A stretch of 64,000 bases of DNA from Luteimonas saliphila (GCF_016774335.1 NZ_JAETWA010000014.1:124001-188000); one strand, 5' to 3'. Counted from the first letter of the stretch, positions 16,295 through 28,066 are shown. Numbers and translations are program-made. The notes: generated from the letters alone by a model not told the origin.

Positions 16295-17596
16295 CTACCG
16301 GTTGCGGTAGGTCACGGTGAGGTACCAGACGTTCTGGCGGCTGTCGCCGAACAGGCCCTCGTCGTCGCGCCGGTAGTGGACGTAGTCCAGGGCGCTGCTC
16401 CAGTGGCGGGACCAGGTCTTGGACAGTCCAAGGCCGAAGCGCTTGTCCTCGGTGCGCGTGCCGAGGTCGGTGAAGCTCGAACGCGCCACGTCGGCGAACG
16501 TGTGCAGGTCCCAGGTCTGGGACAGGCGGTAGGACAACTGCATCACCACCCCGCGTCGGGTCTCGTCGAACGCCGCCGAGTCGATGAAGTCGACCCGCTC
16601 GTAGTAGGGACCGACGGTGAACCCGAGCCGCTCGTGGCGGTAGGCGTAGGTGAGTTCGACCCGGTCCTCCTCGTAGACCGACGCATCGACCACCGAGGAC
16701 ACCGAGGACAGGCTGGCGGGGACCTCGGTCACCGCGCCGATGCCCGCGAGCGCGGAGTCGGACGAGTCCGTCAACTGGTGGGCGAGCGCGAGCGATAGCG
16801 CGTTGCGCGGGCTGAGAGTCCACTCGACCTGGCCGCGGAGCATCGGCTGGGAGGCGGAGGTGCCGTCGGCATAGTCCACCCAGGTGTAGCCGGCGTCGAA
16901 ACCGAAGCCGAGACGGACGAGCTGCTTCTGGTAGCGCACGTAGCCGTCGTATCGGCGATAGTCGCGGGCGGTCAGGTCGTTGTCGAAATCCACGTCCTGG
17001 CCGCGCAGGCTCAGCGTCACGCTGCTGGTCTGGTCGAGGGTGCGGATGGCGTGCACCGCCGCGCTGACCCGCTGCGACTCGAACTCGTCCGCTTCCTCGG
17101 CGCTGCTGTCGATCCAGCGCAGCTCGGCCCGGCCGCGCACGCCCTGGCTCCAGTTGAAATGCAGGTTCGGCCCCAGCGACAGCACGTTCACCCGCTGGCG
17201 GTTGTCGACCGAGTCGGGTGCGAACCGGTCGATCGGCCGCATTTCCAGGCTGTCCTCGATCGTGAAGCTCAGCGTCTCGGGGACGATGAACCAGTTCAGC
17301 CTGCCCGACAGGCTGGTCTCCAACGCGTTGGATTGCGGGCCGTCCACGTAGTTCCAGTAGTCGAAGCGGCCGCCGACGTTGGCCTGCACCGTCGAGGTCT
17401 CTTCGGCCACCACGAAGCCGAACCCGGCCCGCAGCGCGCTGGAATCGGTGGGGTCGGTGGACGACATCAGCACGTTGTCGTTGCGCTCGACGCCGACGTC
17501 CACCGCATAGTCGATGCGGACCGCATGCGCGTGCATCGGCGCCACGGCCAGGACCGCGACGTACACGGCCGGGAGGCCCTTCCTGCGGTTTCTCAT
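16295..17596 (-). CDS. Outer-membrane beta-barrel protein of exopolysaccharide locus
   Basis: 433 residues with a signal peptide (KGLPAVYVAVLAVAPMHAHA). The rest is alternating hydrophobic/polar strands with aromatic girdles (FDYWNYVDGPQSNALETSL, RYQKQLVRLGFGFDAGYTW) and ends VWYLTVTYRNR. It resembles the porin-like outer-membrane proteins encoded next to the kinase and chain-length genes in exosortase-A exopolysaccharide loci. A role as part of the polymer export or surface-anchoring machinery is likely but not shown. It lies 28 bp after the kinase-like gene, in the same operon. Confidence 0.78.
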   Translation of the reverse strand: MRNRRKGLPAVYVAVLAVAPMHAHAVRIDYAVDVGVERNDNVLMSSTDPTDSSALRAGFGFVVAEETSTVQANVGGRFDYWNYVDGPQSNALETSLSGRLNWFIVPETLSFTIEDSLEMRPIDRFAPDSVDNRQRVNVLSLGPNLHFNWSQGVRGRAELRWIDSSAEEADEFESQRVSAAVHAIRTLDQTSSVTLSLRGQDVDFDNDLTARDYRRYDGYVRYQKQLVRLGFGFDAGYTWVDYADGTSASQPMLRGQVEWTLSPRNALSLALAHQLTDSSDSALAGIGAVTEVPASLSSVSSVVDASVYEEDRVELTYAYRHERLGFTVGPYYERVDFIDSAAFDETRRGVVMQLSYRLSQTWDLHTFADVARSSFTDLGTRTEDKRFGLGLSKTWSRHWSSALDYVHYRRDDEGLFGDSRQNVWYLTVTYRNR

Positions 17597-17624
17597 GGTG
17601 GTGCCCTCAGTCGTCCGCGGCCGG

Positions 17625-18377
17625 TCAGTAGATGTTGTTGAACACGACGCCGGCGAGCTTGTCCGGGTCGAAGCTCGCGGCAGCCTCGTCGATGCGGTCG
17701 ACCGTGGCCTGTCCGTAGCCGGCGACGACCACGATCAGGTCCGCCAGGTCGGACAGGATCCTCGCGTCGGGGGAATTGAGCACCGGCGGACTGTCGAGGA
17801 TCAGGTAGCGATTGGCGTGGGTGCCGCGCAGCGAATCGATCATCATGCGCATGCGGCTGGAGCTGAAGTACTCGCCCGTGGTCTCGCGCGAGGTGCCGCT
17901 CGGGATCAGCTTCAGCCGCGGCAGCCCGGTGTCGTACTGGATCGCGGACAGGTCGGTGACGCTGCCATCGAGGTAGTCCATGATCCCGCCGTCGGCGACG
18001 TCGACGGCGAGCGCCGCGTCCTGCGCGGGATGCAGGGCGTCGCAGTCCACCAGCAGCGCGGTCTTGGTCTCGTCGAACGCGAATGCGGCGGCGAGGTTGC
18101 GGGCGACGAAGCTGCCGCCGCATCCCTGCTGCACGGGTGCGACCAGGGTGATGAAGTTGCGTTCCTGCCCGAGCGCCAGCAGCCTGGTCCGCAGCCCGCG
18201 GAAGGCATCGGCCTGCGCGCGCACCGAATCGTTGCGATGGATCAGCTTGCGCTCTTCGAGTGCGCGCGGCGTCAACGGATGCAGGACTCCGTCGGCGCGG
18301 GTGATCGAACGGGACCCCGCGCCGTCCCCGGTCGGAGGGTTCAGCGCATCACGACGTACATTCACGATCTGCTCCAT
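17625..18377 (-). CDS. CpsD/CapB-like (BY-kinase fold) ATPase with degenerate Walker A
   Basis: 250 residues, cytoplasmic. The fold is that of bacterial tyrosine kinases linked to Wzz-type proteins: NFITLVAPVQQGCGGSFVAR, TALLVDCDALHP (Walker A') and RYLILDSPPVLNSPD (Walker B). The P-loop, normally GEGKS/T, reads GCGGS, so the catalytic lysine is replaced by glycine. The C-terminal tyrosine cluster is reduced to a single final Tyr (VVFNNIY). It is probably a pseudokinase or nucleotide-independent regulator of chain length rather than an active autokinase. It lies 29 bp after the chain-length gene in the same operon. Confidence 0.82.
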   Translation of the reverse strand: MEQIVNVRRDALNPPTGDGAGSRSITRADGVLHPLTPRALEERKLIHRNDSVRAQADAFRGLRTRLLALGQERNFITLVAPVQQGCGGSFVARNLAAAFAFDETKTALLVDCDALHPAQDAALAVDVADGGIMDYLDGSVTDLSAIQYDTGLPRLKLIPSGTSRETTGEYFSSSRMRMMIDSLRGTHANRYLILDSPPVLNSPDARILSDLADLIVVVAGYGQATVDRIDEAAASFDPDKLAGVVFNNIY

Positions 18378-18406
18378 GGCATCAGTCTTGTTGGCCGGCT
18401 TCGGAC

Positions 18407-19993
18407 TCAGCCGTTGGACAGGTTGTAGGCGTACGTGCCGGCGTACAGCAGCAATACGGCGAGCACCAGCGCGGTGCCGATGGCCATGTTGACGAACTGC
18501 CTGCGGCGCTCGCGTGGCGACGGGTAGGCGGGGATCGTGGCCAGCAGCGGATAGCGGCTCTTGACCTCGATCAGTTGTGGGCTGCGCACGCGCGGGTCGA
18601 AGCGGACCAGCAACCAGAGCAGGCCGAGCGGGATCCCGATCGCCGCCAGCAGGCCGACGGCCGCGATGTGCATGAAACGCAGGCCGGTGGGACGCAGCGG
18701 CATCGTCGCCGGATCCTGCACGCGCAGGGTCAGGCCGCGGTTCTCCTGGTCGAGCCCCATCGACACGCGGGCGTTCTCGCGCCGGCGCAGCAGGTCCTGG
18801 TAGATCTCGCGGTTGACCTCGTAGTCGCGGGTCAGCTCGGCGAGCACGCTTTCCGACGCGGCGATCCGGCGGCTGCGGTCGAGTTCGCCGTTGAGCAGGC
18901 TTTCGGCGACGCCCATCCGCGAACTCGTCGCCGCGACCTCGCGCCGGGCCTGCGCCAGCTGGCTGCGCAGTTCCTGGTACAGCGGGTTGAGCCGCGAGTC
19001 CTCGGAACCGGTGTCCGACTGGCCGGACGCGGCGCGGTTGCGTTCCTGTTCCAGCTGGCGCTGGATGTCCTCCATCTGGTGTCGTACGCGGACGACGTCG
19101 GGATGCCGGTCGGTGAAGGTCAGCAGCAGCCGGTCGAGCTCGGCCTGCAGTTCGATCAGCTGGGTCCGGTACATCGTCTCGCGGGTCTGCACCGAGGTCA
19201 CCGCGGACTCGCCGGACAGCTGCGACGCGATCGAGCTTTCGCGCGACTGCTGTTCGAGCAGAGACATGCGCGTCTGCTCCACCTGCGAGCGCAGCGCCGA
19301 GATCCGCGAGTGCACGTCGGTCGCGCTGCCGGGCTGGGCATCGGCGTTGCGCGAGCGGTACGCCTGCAGGTTGTTCTCGGCATCGATGAGCTTGCGGTGG
19401 TACGCCTGCACCTGCTTGTCGATGAACTCGTAGGCTTCCCGGCTCTCGCGGCTCTTGGTCGCCAGCGTCTCGCTGATGAACAGCGCGCCCATCGTGTCGG
19501 TGATGCGGTAGGCGCGTTCGGGATCGCTGTCGCGATAGGTGATCTGGACGATGTCCGCGCGCGGGCTGGTGACCAGGGTGCGCCCCTGGATCTCCTCCAT
19601 CAGGCGGTCCTTCTGCAGGGGGCTGAGGTTGTCCGCGTCCCAGCCGCCGGTATCGACGATTTCCGTCAGGACCTTGCGGCCGTAGACGATCTGACGGGCC
19701 ATGCCGGCGCGATCGGTCACGCCGGTGGGTACGGCGCGGCCCTCGAGCAGCGGCTGGATGATGTCGCTTTCCTGCGCGAGGATGGTGACCGAAACCTCGT
19801 AGCTCCTGCCGACCACGAACATGCCGATCACGAAGGTGAGCGCCGCGACCGCCGCGAAGAGGGTGGTCAGGACCACGATCCGCCGCCGGCCTTCCTTGAG
19901 GACCAGCTTGGCGTATTCGATCGGGGAGGTCTCGGGCTTCGCGGCCGCGCTCGCGGCCGAACGCTGGGGTACGGGTAGCGTGTTCGACTGCAT
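18407..19993 (-). CDS. Wzz/Wzc-type polysaccharide chain-length determinant
   Basis: 528 residues. Transmembrane helix 1 is about residues 38-60 (IVVLTTLFAAVAALTFVIGMF). A large periplasmic part follows, with long heptad-like coiled coils (SRISALRSQVEQTRMSLLEQ; YRTQLIELQAELDRLL; FTDRHPDVVRVRHQMEDIQR). Closing helices are FMHIAAVGLLAAIGIPLGLL and NMAIGTALVLAVLLLYAGTY. It controls polymer length and links the inner-membrane machinery to the outer-membrane exporter. It lacks a kinase domain; the kinase-like protein is the next gene. The ATG overlaps the stop of the export lipoprotein by one base (TGATG). Confidence 0.9.
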   Translation of the reverse strand: MQSNTLPVPQRSAASAAAKPETSPIEYAKLVLKEGRRRIVVLTTLFAAVAALTFVIGMFVVGRSYEVSVTILAQESDIIQPLLEGRAVPTGVTDRAGMARQIVYGRKVLTEIVDTGGWDADNLSPLQKDRLMEEIQGRTLVTSPRADIVQITYRDSDPERAYRITDTMGALFISETLATKSRESREAYEFIDKQVQAYHRKLIDAENNLQAYRSRNADAQPGSATDVHSRISALRSQVEQTRMSLLEQQSRESSIASQLSGESAVTSVQTRETMYRTQLIELQAELDRLLLTFTDRHPDVVRVRHQMEDIQRQLEQERNRAASGQSDTGSEDSRLNPLYQELRSQLAQARREVAATSSRMGVAESLLNGELDRSRRIAASESVLAELTRDYEVNREIYQDLLRRRENARVSMGLDQENRGLTLRVQDPATMPLRPTGLRFMHIAAVGLLAAIGIPLGLLWLLVRFDPRVRSPQLIEVKSRYPLLATIPAYPSPRERRRQFVNMAIGTALVLAVLLLYAGTYAYNLSNG

Positions 19994-20610
19994 CAGAACG
20001 CCCGCTCCGGCACGGTGATGACGTCGCCCGGTGCGACCGTGAAATTGGTCGACAGGTCGCCGCGGTTGATGATCTTGTCCAGGCGGATGGCGTAGCTGGC
20101 GGTCTCGCTCTCGGTCTTGCGGTACAGGCTGGAGCGGTCCGGCGCGGCGAATTCGTTGACGCCGCCGGCGGCGAGCACGGCGTCGAGCACGGTCATGCCC
20201 TGGCGGTAGGGGATCGAGATCGGCTGCCGCACGGCGCCGGTCACGCGCACGCGGGAGAGATACTCGTGGCTGCGCAGGTCGGTCAGGATCACCGCGACCT
20301 GCGGGTCGCGCACATAGGTGGAGAGTTTTTCCTGGATGTCGGCCGCGACCTCGCTCGGCGTGCGCCCACCGGCCATCACGTCGCCGATCAGCGGCACCGA
20401 GATCTTGCCGTCGGGGCGCACGGGCACGTTGATGCCGAGCTCCGGGTTGCGCCAGACGGTGACCTGGACGACGTCGTCGACGCCGATGGCGTAGTCCTCC
20501 ACCGGCCCCTGTTGCGGGGTGGGTGGCGCCTCGGCCAGTCCGCCGCCGCTGGCGCATGCCGCCAGCGTGACGACCAGCAACACCGCGATCAATTGCCTGA
20601 ACATGCGCAT
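19993..20610 (-). CDS. Polysaccharide export lipoprotein (Wza/GumB-like)
   Basis: 205 residues. MRMFRQLIAVLLVVTLAACAS is a lipoprotein signal with the lipidated Cys in LAACAS. Then come a Poly_export domain (YAIGVDDVVQVTVWRNPEL, VRPDGKISVPLIGDV, SEVAADIQEKLSTYV) and a SLBB domain (VRVTGAVRQPISIPYRQG, AVLAAGGVNEFAA). It would form the outer-membrane/periplasmic conduit for the exopolysaccharide. It is shorter than E. coli Wza, as in exosortase-A loci. Starts at 20610 and 20604 are both ATG. It is first in the operon that runs through Wzz, the kinase-like gene and the barrel. Confidence 0.9.
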   Translation of the reverse strand: MRMFRQLIAVLLVVTLAACASGGGLAEAPPTPQQGPVEDYAIGVDDVVQVTVWRNPELGINVPVRPDGKISVPLIGDVMAGGRTPSEVAADIQEKLSTYVRDPQVAVILTDLRSHEYLSRVRVTGAVRQPISIPYRQGMTVLDAVLAAGGVNEFAAPDRSSLYRKTESETASYAIRLDKIINRGDLSTNFTVAPGDVITVPERAF

Positions 20611-20690
20611 CTTGGGATCCCCGTCCGTTTTCCGATGCCATGAATAACGCGGAAAGGCCGCAACATCGGTCACGGCGCGGACGGCGCGTT

Positions 20691-21698
20691 TCAGACCCCG
20701 TAGTAGGCCCGGTACCACTCGACGAATCGGGTCACGCCGGTCTCGATCGGGGTCGAGGGCGAATAGCCGGTGTCGCGCTGCAGGTCGGAGACGTCGGCGC
20801 AGGTGTCGGCCACGTCCCCGGGCTGCATCGGCAGCAGGTTGCGCTCGGCCTTGCGGCCCAGGCACTCCTCGAGCACCTCGATGTAGCGCAGCAGCTGCAC
20901 CGGGCTGTGGTTGCCGATGTTGTAGACCCGGTACGGCGCACTGGACGATCCGGGGTTCGGCAGCAGCGGATCGTAGTCCGGGTCCGGGCCCGGCACGCGG
21001 TCGAGGGTGCGGATCACGCCCTCGACGATGTCGTCGACATAAGTGAAGTCGCGGGTGTGGCGGCCGTGGTTGAAGACGTCGATCGGCCTGCCTTCGAGGA
21101 TGTTCTTCGTGAACAGGAACAGCGCCATGTCCGGCCGGCCCCAGGGGCCGTAGACGGTGAAGAAGCGCAGGCCGGTGGTCGGCAGGTCGAACAGGTGGCT
21201 GTAGGTATGCGCCATCAGCTCGTTGGCTTTCTTGGTCGCCGCGTACAGGCTCACCGGATGGTCGACGCTGTCGGCGACCGCGAACGGCAGCTTGCGGTTG
21301 GCGCCGTAGACCGAGCTCGACGAGGCGTATACCAGGTGTCCGACGCCGCCGTGGCGGCAGGCCTCGAGGACGTTGGTGAAGCCGACGATGTTGCTGTCGA
21401 TGTAGGCCTGCGGGTTCTCCAGCGAATAGCGCACCCCGGCCTGAGCGGCGAGGTTGACCACGCGCTGCGGCCGGAAGTTGGCGAACGCGCGATCCAGCGT
21501 GCCGCGTTCCTCCAGCCCGCCCTTGACGAAGGAGAAGCCCGGCAACGGCAGCAGGCGCTCGAGGCGCGCCTGCTTCAGGGTCGGGTCGTAATAGGGATTG
21601 AGGTCGTCGTAGCCCAGGACCTCGTCGCCGCGCTCGACCAGGCGGTGGCTGAGGTGGGAGCCGATGAAGCCGGCAGCGCCGGTGACGAGGATGCGCAT
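20691..21698 (-). CDS. UDP-glucuronate 4-epimerase-like NAD-dependent epimerase
   Basis: 335 residues of the extended SDR family: [18 protein letters not shown] at the N terminus, [30 protein letters not shown] (Ser/Thr), [12 protein letters not shown] (Tyr-x3-Lys), [14 protein letters not shown]. The [12 protein letters not shown] and [11 protein letters not shown] stretches are typical of UDP-GlcA 4-epimerases (CapI type), which make UDP-galacturonate. Start is an ATG at 21698, 19 bp after the stop of the nucleotide-sugar dehydrogenase that could supply a uronate substrate. Precursor supply to the exopolysaccharide is the likely role. Confidence 0.87.
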   Translation of the reverse strand: MRILVTGAAGFIGSHLSHRLVERGDEVLGYDDLNPYYDPTLKQARLERLLPLPGFSFVKGGLEERGTLDRAFANFRPQRVVNLAAQAGVRYSLENPQAYIDSNIVGFTNVLEACRHGGVGHLVYASSSSVYGANRKLPFAVADSVDHPVSLYAATKKANELMAHTYSHLFDLPTTGLRFFTVYGPWGRPDMALFLFTKNILEGRPIDVFNHGRHTRDFTYVDDIVEGVIRTLDRVPGPDPDYDPLLPNPGSSSAPYRVYNIGNHSPVQLLRYIEVLEECLGRKAERNLLPMQPGDVADTCADVSDLQRDTGYSPSTPIETGVTRFVEWYRAYYGV

Positions 21699-21717
21699 TC
21701 CGATGTCCGGCCCGGGC

Positions 21718-23016
<1,299 letters not shown>

Positions 23017-23192
23017 GGTCGGTTGGGTGGTCGGGTTGGATTCTAGCGGACCGCGCGCGGGCGATCGTCCTGACGGGCGACGGATCGTGCGCGTGCGACA
23101 TGGCAGAACGCGGGATGCGGCCGGGACAGGCCACGCGCGCCTCGCGCCACCGTGTTGGATAATCGGCGCCACCGGCCTTCGGATCCTTCGGC

Positions 23193-24212
23193 ATGCGCAT
23201 CCTCGTTTTCGGCGGCACCGGGTACATCGGCAGCCATACCTGCGTGGAGCTGGTCGCGCGTGGTCACGACCTGGTGGTCGCCGACAATCTGAGCAACAGT
23301 TCGCCGCGCGTGCTGGAACGCCTGCAGGCCATCACCGGCGCGCCGGTCGCGTTCCGCAACGTCGACCTGCGCGATCGCGCGGCGACGCAAGGGCTGCTGT
23401 CGACCGGCGGTTTCGACGCGGTGGTGCACTTCGCCGCGCTCAAGTCGGTCGGCGAGTCCTGCCAGCGGCCGCTCGACTACTTCGACAACAACATCAGCGG
23501 CACCCTGAACCTGCTGCAGGCGATGCAAGGCGCCGGCGTGCGGCGCCTGGTGTTCAGTTCGTCGGCCACGGTCTACGGCGATCCCGACCGGGTGCCGGTC
23601 AACGAGGACGCGGCGCTGCGCGTGACCAATCCCTATGGCCGCACCAAGCTGGTGATGGAGCAGCTGATCGGGGATCTGTGCACCGCCGATCCCGGCTTCC
23701 AGGCGGGGGTCCTGCGCTACTTCAACCCCGCCGGCGCGCATGCCTCGGGCCTGATCGGCGAGGATCCGTCCGGCGTGCCCAACAACCTGATGCCCTACAT
23801 CTGCCAGGTGGCGGTGGGCCGGCGCGAGAAGCTGAGCGTGTTCGGTGGCGACTGGCCGACGGTCGACGGCACCGGCGTGCGCGACTACATCCACGTGGTC
23901 GACCTGGCGCGCGCGCACGCCGACGCGCTGGACACGCTCGAACGCACCGGCACGGGCTTCACCGTCAACCTCGGCACCGGTACCGGGGTGAGCGTGCTGC
24001 AACTGGTGCAGGCCTTCGAGCGCGCCTCGGGGCGGCCGGTGCCCTACGAGATCGTCGACCGCCGCGCCGGCGACGTCGCCGAGGTCTACGCCGACCCGAC
24101 ATTGGCGCAGGCGCTGCTGGGCTGGCGCGCGCAGCTCGACGTCGATGCGATGTGCCGCGATGCCTGGCGCTGGCAGTCGATGAATCCCGGCGGCTACGCC
24201 GACCCGTCCTGA
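23193..24212 (+). CDS. galE: UDP-glucose 4-epimerase
   Basis: 339 residues. Classical GalE features: ILVFGGTGYIGSHTCVEL, VVADNLSNSSPRVLERL, VVHFAALKSVGESCQRPL, FSSSATVYGDPDRVPVNE, NPYGRTKLVMEQLI (Tyr-x3-Lys), RYFNPAGAHASGLIGEDP, IYVxxxxxYDYIHV-like GTGVRDYIHVVDLA. It interconverts UDP-glucose and UDP-galactose. It is divergent from the TviB-like gene (176 bp apart), marking the edge of the exopolysaccharide locus. Its last 19 bp overlap the 3' end of the convergent hydrolase gene. Confidence 0.94.
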   Translation: MRILVFGGTGYIGSHTCVELVARGHDLVVADNLSNSSPRVLERLQAITGAPVAFRNVDLRDRAATQGLLSTGGFDAVVHFAALKSVGESCQRPLDYFDNNISGTLNLLQAMQGAGVRRLVFSSSATVYGDPDRVPVNEDAALRVTNPYGRTKLVMEQLIGDLCTADPGFQAGVLRYFNPAGAHASGLIGEDPSGVPNNLMPYICQVAVGRREKLSVFGGDWPTVDGTGVRDYIHVVDLARAHADALDTLERTGTGFTVNLGTGTGVSVLQLVQAFERASGRPVPYEIVDRRAGDVAEVYADPTLAQALLGWRAQLDVDAMCRDAWRWQSMNPGGYADPS

Positions 24213-25050
24213 GCGAGCAGCCAGTCGGCGACCGCGTCGGGCGCCTTCATCCAGGCGTAGTGGTCGGCGCGGGTCCGCGCGGCGCGTTCGTCGAAACACA
24301 CGGCCTGCACGTCGGTGGCGGGGAGCTTGCCGAGCAGGAAGTCGAGCGAGGAAGGCGGCGCCATCCAGTCCTGCGACAGCACCAGCGCGCGCACCGGCTG
24401 GGTCAGCCGGGCCATGCCGGCTTCGGGATCCTGCGCCAGGCCATCGACCGTGTAGCGGCCGCTCAGCGCGGTGCGTGCCCAGTCGTGGATCAGGCGGGCG
24501 GCCTCGTTGCCGCCGAAGCCGATCCGGCGTCCCGGCAGGAAGCCGCGCACGCCGGCCAGCCACGGCAGGAACCGGTAGGCGAGCGGCAGTCCCGCCTTGA
24601 TCGGCATGGGGTATGCGCGCCAGTAGGGCGCGCCGCTGGCCACCAGCCACAGCGCGTCGGCACACGTGGGCGCCAGCGCGAGCCGGCAGCAGGCGAGCTG
24701 TCCGCCGAGGCTGTGGCCGCCCAGGACGCGCGGCAAGCCGCGGGGCAACACGCGATCGACAGCCGCCTGGCTGGCCGGAATGTCCTGCTCCAGCAATTCG
24801 CGGTAGCCCCAGTCCCGGCCGCGGCCTGCGCGCAGGTCGCTGGAGCCGTTGCCGCGCCATTCGTGCAGGAAAACCGCCACGCCGCGTCGCGCCAGTGCGT
24901 CGGCGAAGGCAACGTAGTGGCGCGCGGCCACGCCCAGCGCGGGCAGCCACAGCAAGGTCCGCGTCGGCGCCGCCGGCAGGCGCGCGAGCAGGCGCCAGGC
25001 GTGGCCATCGGCGGCGGTCGCTTCGTGTTCGGTTTCCGCGATGGCCGGCC

Positions 25051-25054
<4 letters not shown>
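24194..25054 (-). CDS. Alpha/beta hydrolase (serine aminopeptidase / lysophospholipase-like)
   Basis: 286 residues. LLWLPALGVAARHYVAFADAL and VAVFLHEWRGNGSSD lead to the nucleophile elbow LGGHSLGGQLACC. The acid lies near LVLSQDWMAPPSSLDFLL and the histidine in ADHYAWMKAPDAVA. No signal peptide. It begins inside thiD (ATGA overlap at 25051-25054), so it is co-translated with a thiamine enzyme, although no thiamine role for it is known. Exosortase-A loci often contain similar hydrolases, but it is separated from the locus by galE and faces the other way. Confidence 0.75.
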
Positions 25055-25869
<815 letters not shown>

Positions 25870-26067
25870 TCGGGCATTGTGCCGTGGCTGTCGCGCCAGC
25901 GGGTGGATCACGGGCGTCGCTGCGGCGGAACCGGACGGCGAGCGCGCTCCGGTTTCACTTCGGGGTTGGTTCACGCGCCGCGATCATGCAGGATGTTGCA
26001 GGAAAGCACGCTCGGCCGGTGACGGGTCGCGCCGCGTGTGACGATTCCTCGGCGCGCCTGCTGCCGA

Positions 26068-27804
26068 TCACTCGCTGCGTCCGGGCGCGGGCGGCCCCGC
26101 CTCCCGCTCCACGATCGACGCCGCGAGTTTCACCGCGCGGGCGAAGTCCGAAGCGAAATGCAGTTCGCCCGGCCCCTGCTCCAGGCGCATCTTCGCGATC
26201 ACGCGGTTCGGCTGGTCCTGCAGGCCGGAAACGATCAGCGCGATGCCCTTGCGGTGGCAGCGCCCCGTCAGCGCCCTGAGCGCGTGCACCCCGCTGGCGT
26301 CGATCACCGGCACCAGCCGCATGCGCAGGATCAGCACCTTCGGCGGTTCGAAGAACTGGTCGAGCAGGGTGTCGAGCCGGTTGGCCGCGCCGAAGAACAG
26401 CGGTCCGCCGATCTGATAGGCCTCCACGCCATCGGGCAACTGCGCGCGTTGCCCGAGGTCGGTCTCGCCGGCGTGCGGTTTTTCGTCGCCGCTTTCGTCC
26501 AGGGAGGTGCGCACGCCCGAACTGGCCTCCACCGACTCGGCCATGCGGAACATGAAGACGAACGCGGCGAGGACGACGCCGGCCTGGATGGCGATGGTCA
26601 GGTCGAGCAGCACGGTCAGGAAAAAGGTCAGCAGCAGCACGAGGCGGTCGCCCCATGGCGCGGACAGGGTGGTGCGGAAGTTCTCCACCTCGCTCATGTT
26701 CCAGGCCACCACCAGCAGCACCGCCGCGAGCGCGGCCAGGGGCACGTAGCGCATCAGCGGCGCCAGCAGCAGCATGAACAGCAGCAGGAAGACGGCGTGC
26801 AGCATGCCGGCGACCGGCGTGCGCCCGCCGGCGCGGACGTTGGTGGCGGTGCGCGCGAGCGCGCCGGTCGCCGGCAGCCCGCCGAACAGCGCCGAGCCCA
26901 CGTTTGCCACGCCCTGCGCGACCAGCTCGCCGTTGGAGCGGTGGCGGCCGCCGGTCATGCCGTCGGCGACCACCGCCGAGAGCAGCGATTCGACGCCGGC
27001 GAGGAAGGCGATGGTGAGCGCGCTGGGCAGCAACTCGAGGGTGCGATCGAACGGAATGCGGGGAAACTCGAAGCGTGGCAGCGTGGCCGGCAACTCGCCG
27101 AAGCGCGTGCCGATGGTGTCGGCCGGCAGCGCCAGCAGCGTGGTGGCCAGGGTGCTGGCCGCCAGTGCGATCAGGAAACCCGGCCATTTCGGCCGCCAGC
27201 GCCGCAGGCCGACGATCACCGCCAGTCCGAGCACGGTCATCGCCAGCGCTGCCGGCTGCAGCGTGCCCAGGCGCTCGCCGTAGGCGCTCCAGCGTTCGAG
27301 GAACTCCGCGGGCACCTGGTCCATCTCCAGACCGAGCGCGTCCTTGACCTGGCTGGAGAAGATGCTCACCGCGATCCCCGCGGTGAAACCGGTGATCACC
27401 GGTTGCGGCATGTACCGCATCAGCGTGCCGAGGCGCAGCAGCCCGGCCGCGATCAGGATCAGCCCGGCCAGCAGCGTGCACAGGATGAGCCCGCCGGCAC
27501 CGTGCTGCTGGAGCACGACGAACACCACAGGAATGAACGCGGCGGTCGGCCCGCCGATCTGGACCCGCGAACCGCCGAGCGCGGAGATCAGGAAGCCGGC
27601 GACGATCGCCGTGTGCAGTCCTGTCTCGGGCGTGCTGCCGGATGCGATCGCCAGCGCCATCGCCAGCGGCAGCGCCACGATCGCCACGGTGAGCCCGGCG
27701 ATCGCGTCGGCCCTGAGCGCCTGCAGGCCATAGCCCTCGCGAAGCACGCTGACCAGCTTCGGTTCGAACAGGCGCAGGAACTCGCGGTGGTCGAAGCGCG
27801 CCAT
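26068..27804 (-). CDS. SulP-family anion transporter with STAS domain
   Basis: 578 residues. The membrane part (about 1-430) has SulP marks: ADAIAGLTVAIVALPLAMALAIASG, SALGGSRVQIGGPTAAFIPV, and GGLPATGALARTATNVRAGG. A cytoplasmic STAS domain (about 455-560) contains LRMRLVPVIDASGVHALRAL. The substrate is an anion such as sulfate, bicarbonate or a dicarboxylate; sequence alone does not settle it. It follows the small HTH gene by 4 bp, so the two form one transcript. Confidence 0.92.
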   Translation of the reverse strand: MARFDHREFLRLFEPKLVSVLREGYGLQALRADAIAGLTVAIVALPLAMALAIASGSTPETGLHTAIVAGFLISALGGSRVQIGGPTAAFIPVVFVVLQQHGAGGLILCTLLAGLILIAAGLLRLGTLMRYMPQPVITGFTAGIAVSIFSSQVKDALGLEMDQVPAEFLERWSAYGERLGTLQPAALAMTVLGLAVIVGLRRWRPKWPGFLIALAASTLATTLLALPADTIGTRFGELPATLPRFEFPRIPFDRTLELLPSALTIAFLAGVESLLSAVVADGMTGGRHRSNGELVAQGVANVGSALFGGLPATGALARTATNVRAGGRTPVAGMLHAVFLLLFMLLLAPLMRYVPLAALAAVLLVVAWNMSEVENFRTTLSAPWGDRLVLLLTFFLTVLLDLTIAIQAGVVLAAFVFMFRMAESVEASSGVRTSLDESGDEKPHAGETDLGQRAQLPDGVEAYQIGGPLFFGAANRLDTLLDQFFEPPKVLILRMRLVPVIDASGVHALRALTGRCHRKGIALIVSGLQDQPNRVIAKMRLEQGPGELHFASDFARAVKLAASIVEREAGPPAPGRSE

Positions 27805-27808
27805 CGGC

Positions 27809-28066
27809 TCAGTCTTCCGGGGGTTCCTTCAGGCGCACGCCGCGGCCGCGGCCACGGCTGGGCTGATCGTTGCCGATCAGCTCGATCCCCGCCGCGTCCA
27901 GCGCCTCGACCACCTTCATCAGCGTGCCGACCACGCCGCGCACGGTGCCGTCGCTGGCCTCCATGCGCTGGATCGTGGGCAGGGACACGCCGGCCAGTCC
28001 GGCCAGCTTGCGCTGGTCGATGCCGAGCAGGGCGCGGGCCGCGCGCATCTGTGGGGCTGTGATCAT
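27809..28066 (-). CDS. Small XRE-type helix-turn-helix regulator
   Basis: 85 residues. The HTH runs from MRAARALLGIDQRKLAGLAG to VSLPTIQRMEASDGTV, followed by a short helix (LMKVVEALDAAGIELIGND) and a basic/acidic tail. Such short Cro/CI-like proteins often control an adjacent membrane gene. Here the next gene, 4 bp downstream, is the SulP transporter, and a perfect 29-bp palindrome sits 65 bp upstream. Autoregulation of the pair through that palindrome is the simplest reading. Confidence 0.82.
   Translation of the reverse strand: MITAPQMRAARALLGIDQRKLAGLAGVSLPTIQRMEASDGTVRGVVGTLMKVVEALDAAGIELIGNDQPSRGRGRGVRLKEPPED

Noticed and set aside
20611-20690. Sigma-54 promoter before the export lipoprotein, as in PrsR-controlled loci
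   Set aside because: A TGACCGATGTTGC stretch has the -12 GC but lacks the invariant GG at -24, so it was not called.
25870-26067. TPP riboswitch upstream of thiD
   Set aside because: No CTGAGA core or matching THI-box blocks could be found on the minus strand.
26038-28062. A 674-codon plus-strand frame rich in Gln, His and Arg
   Set aside because: Antisense to the SulP and HTH genes, whose homology and motifs are clear. No start site or domain supports it.
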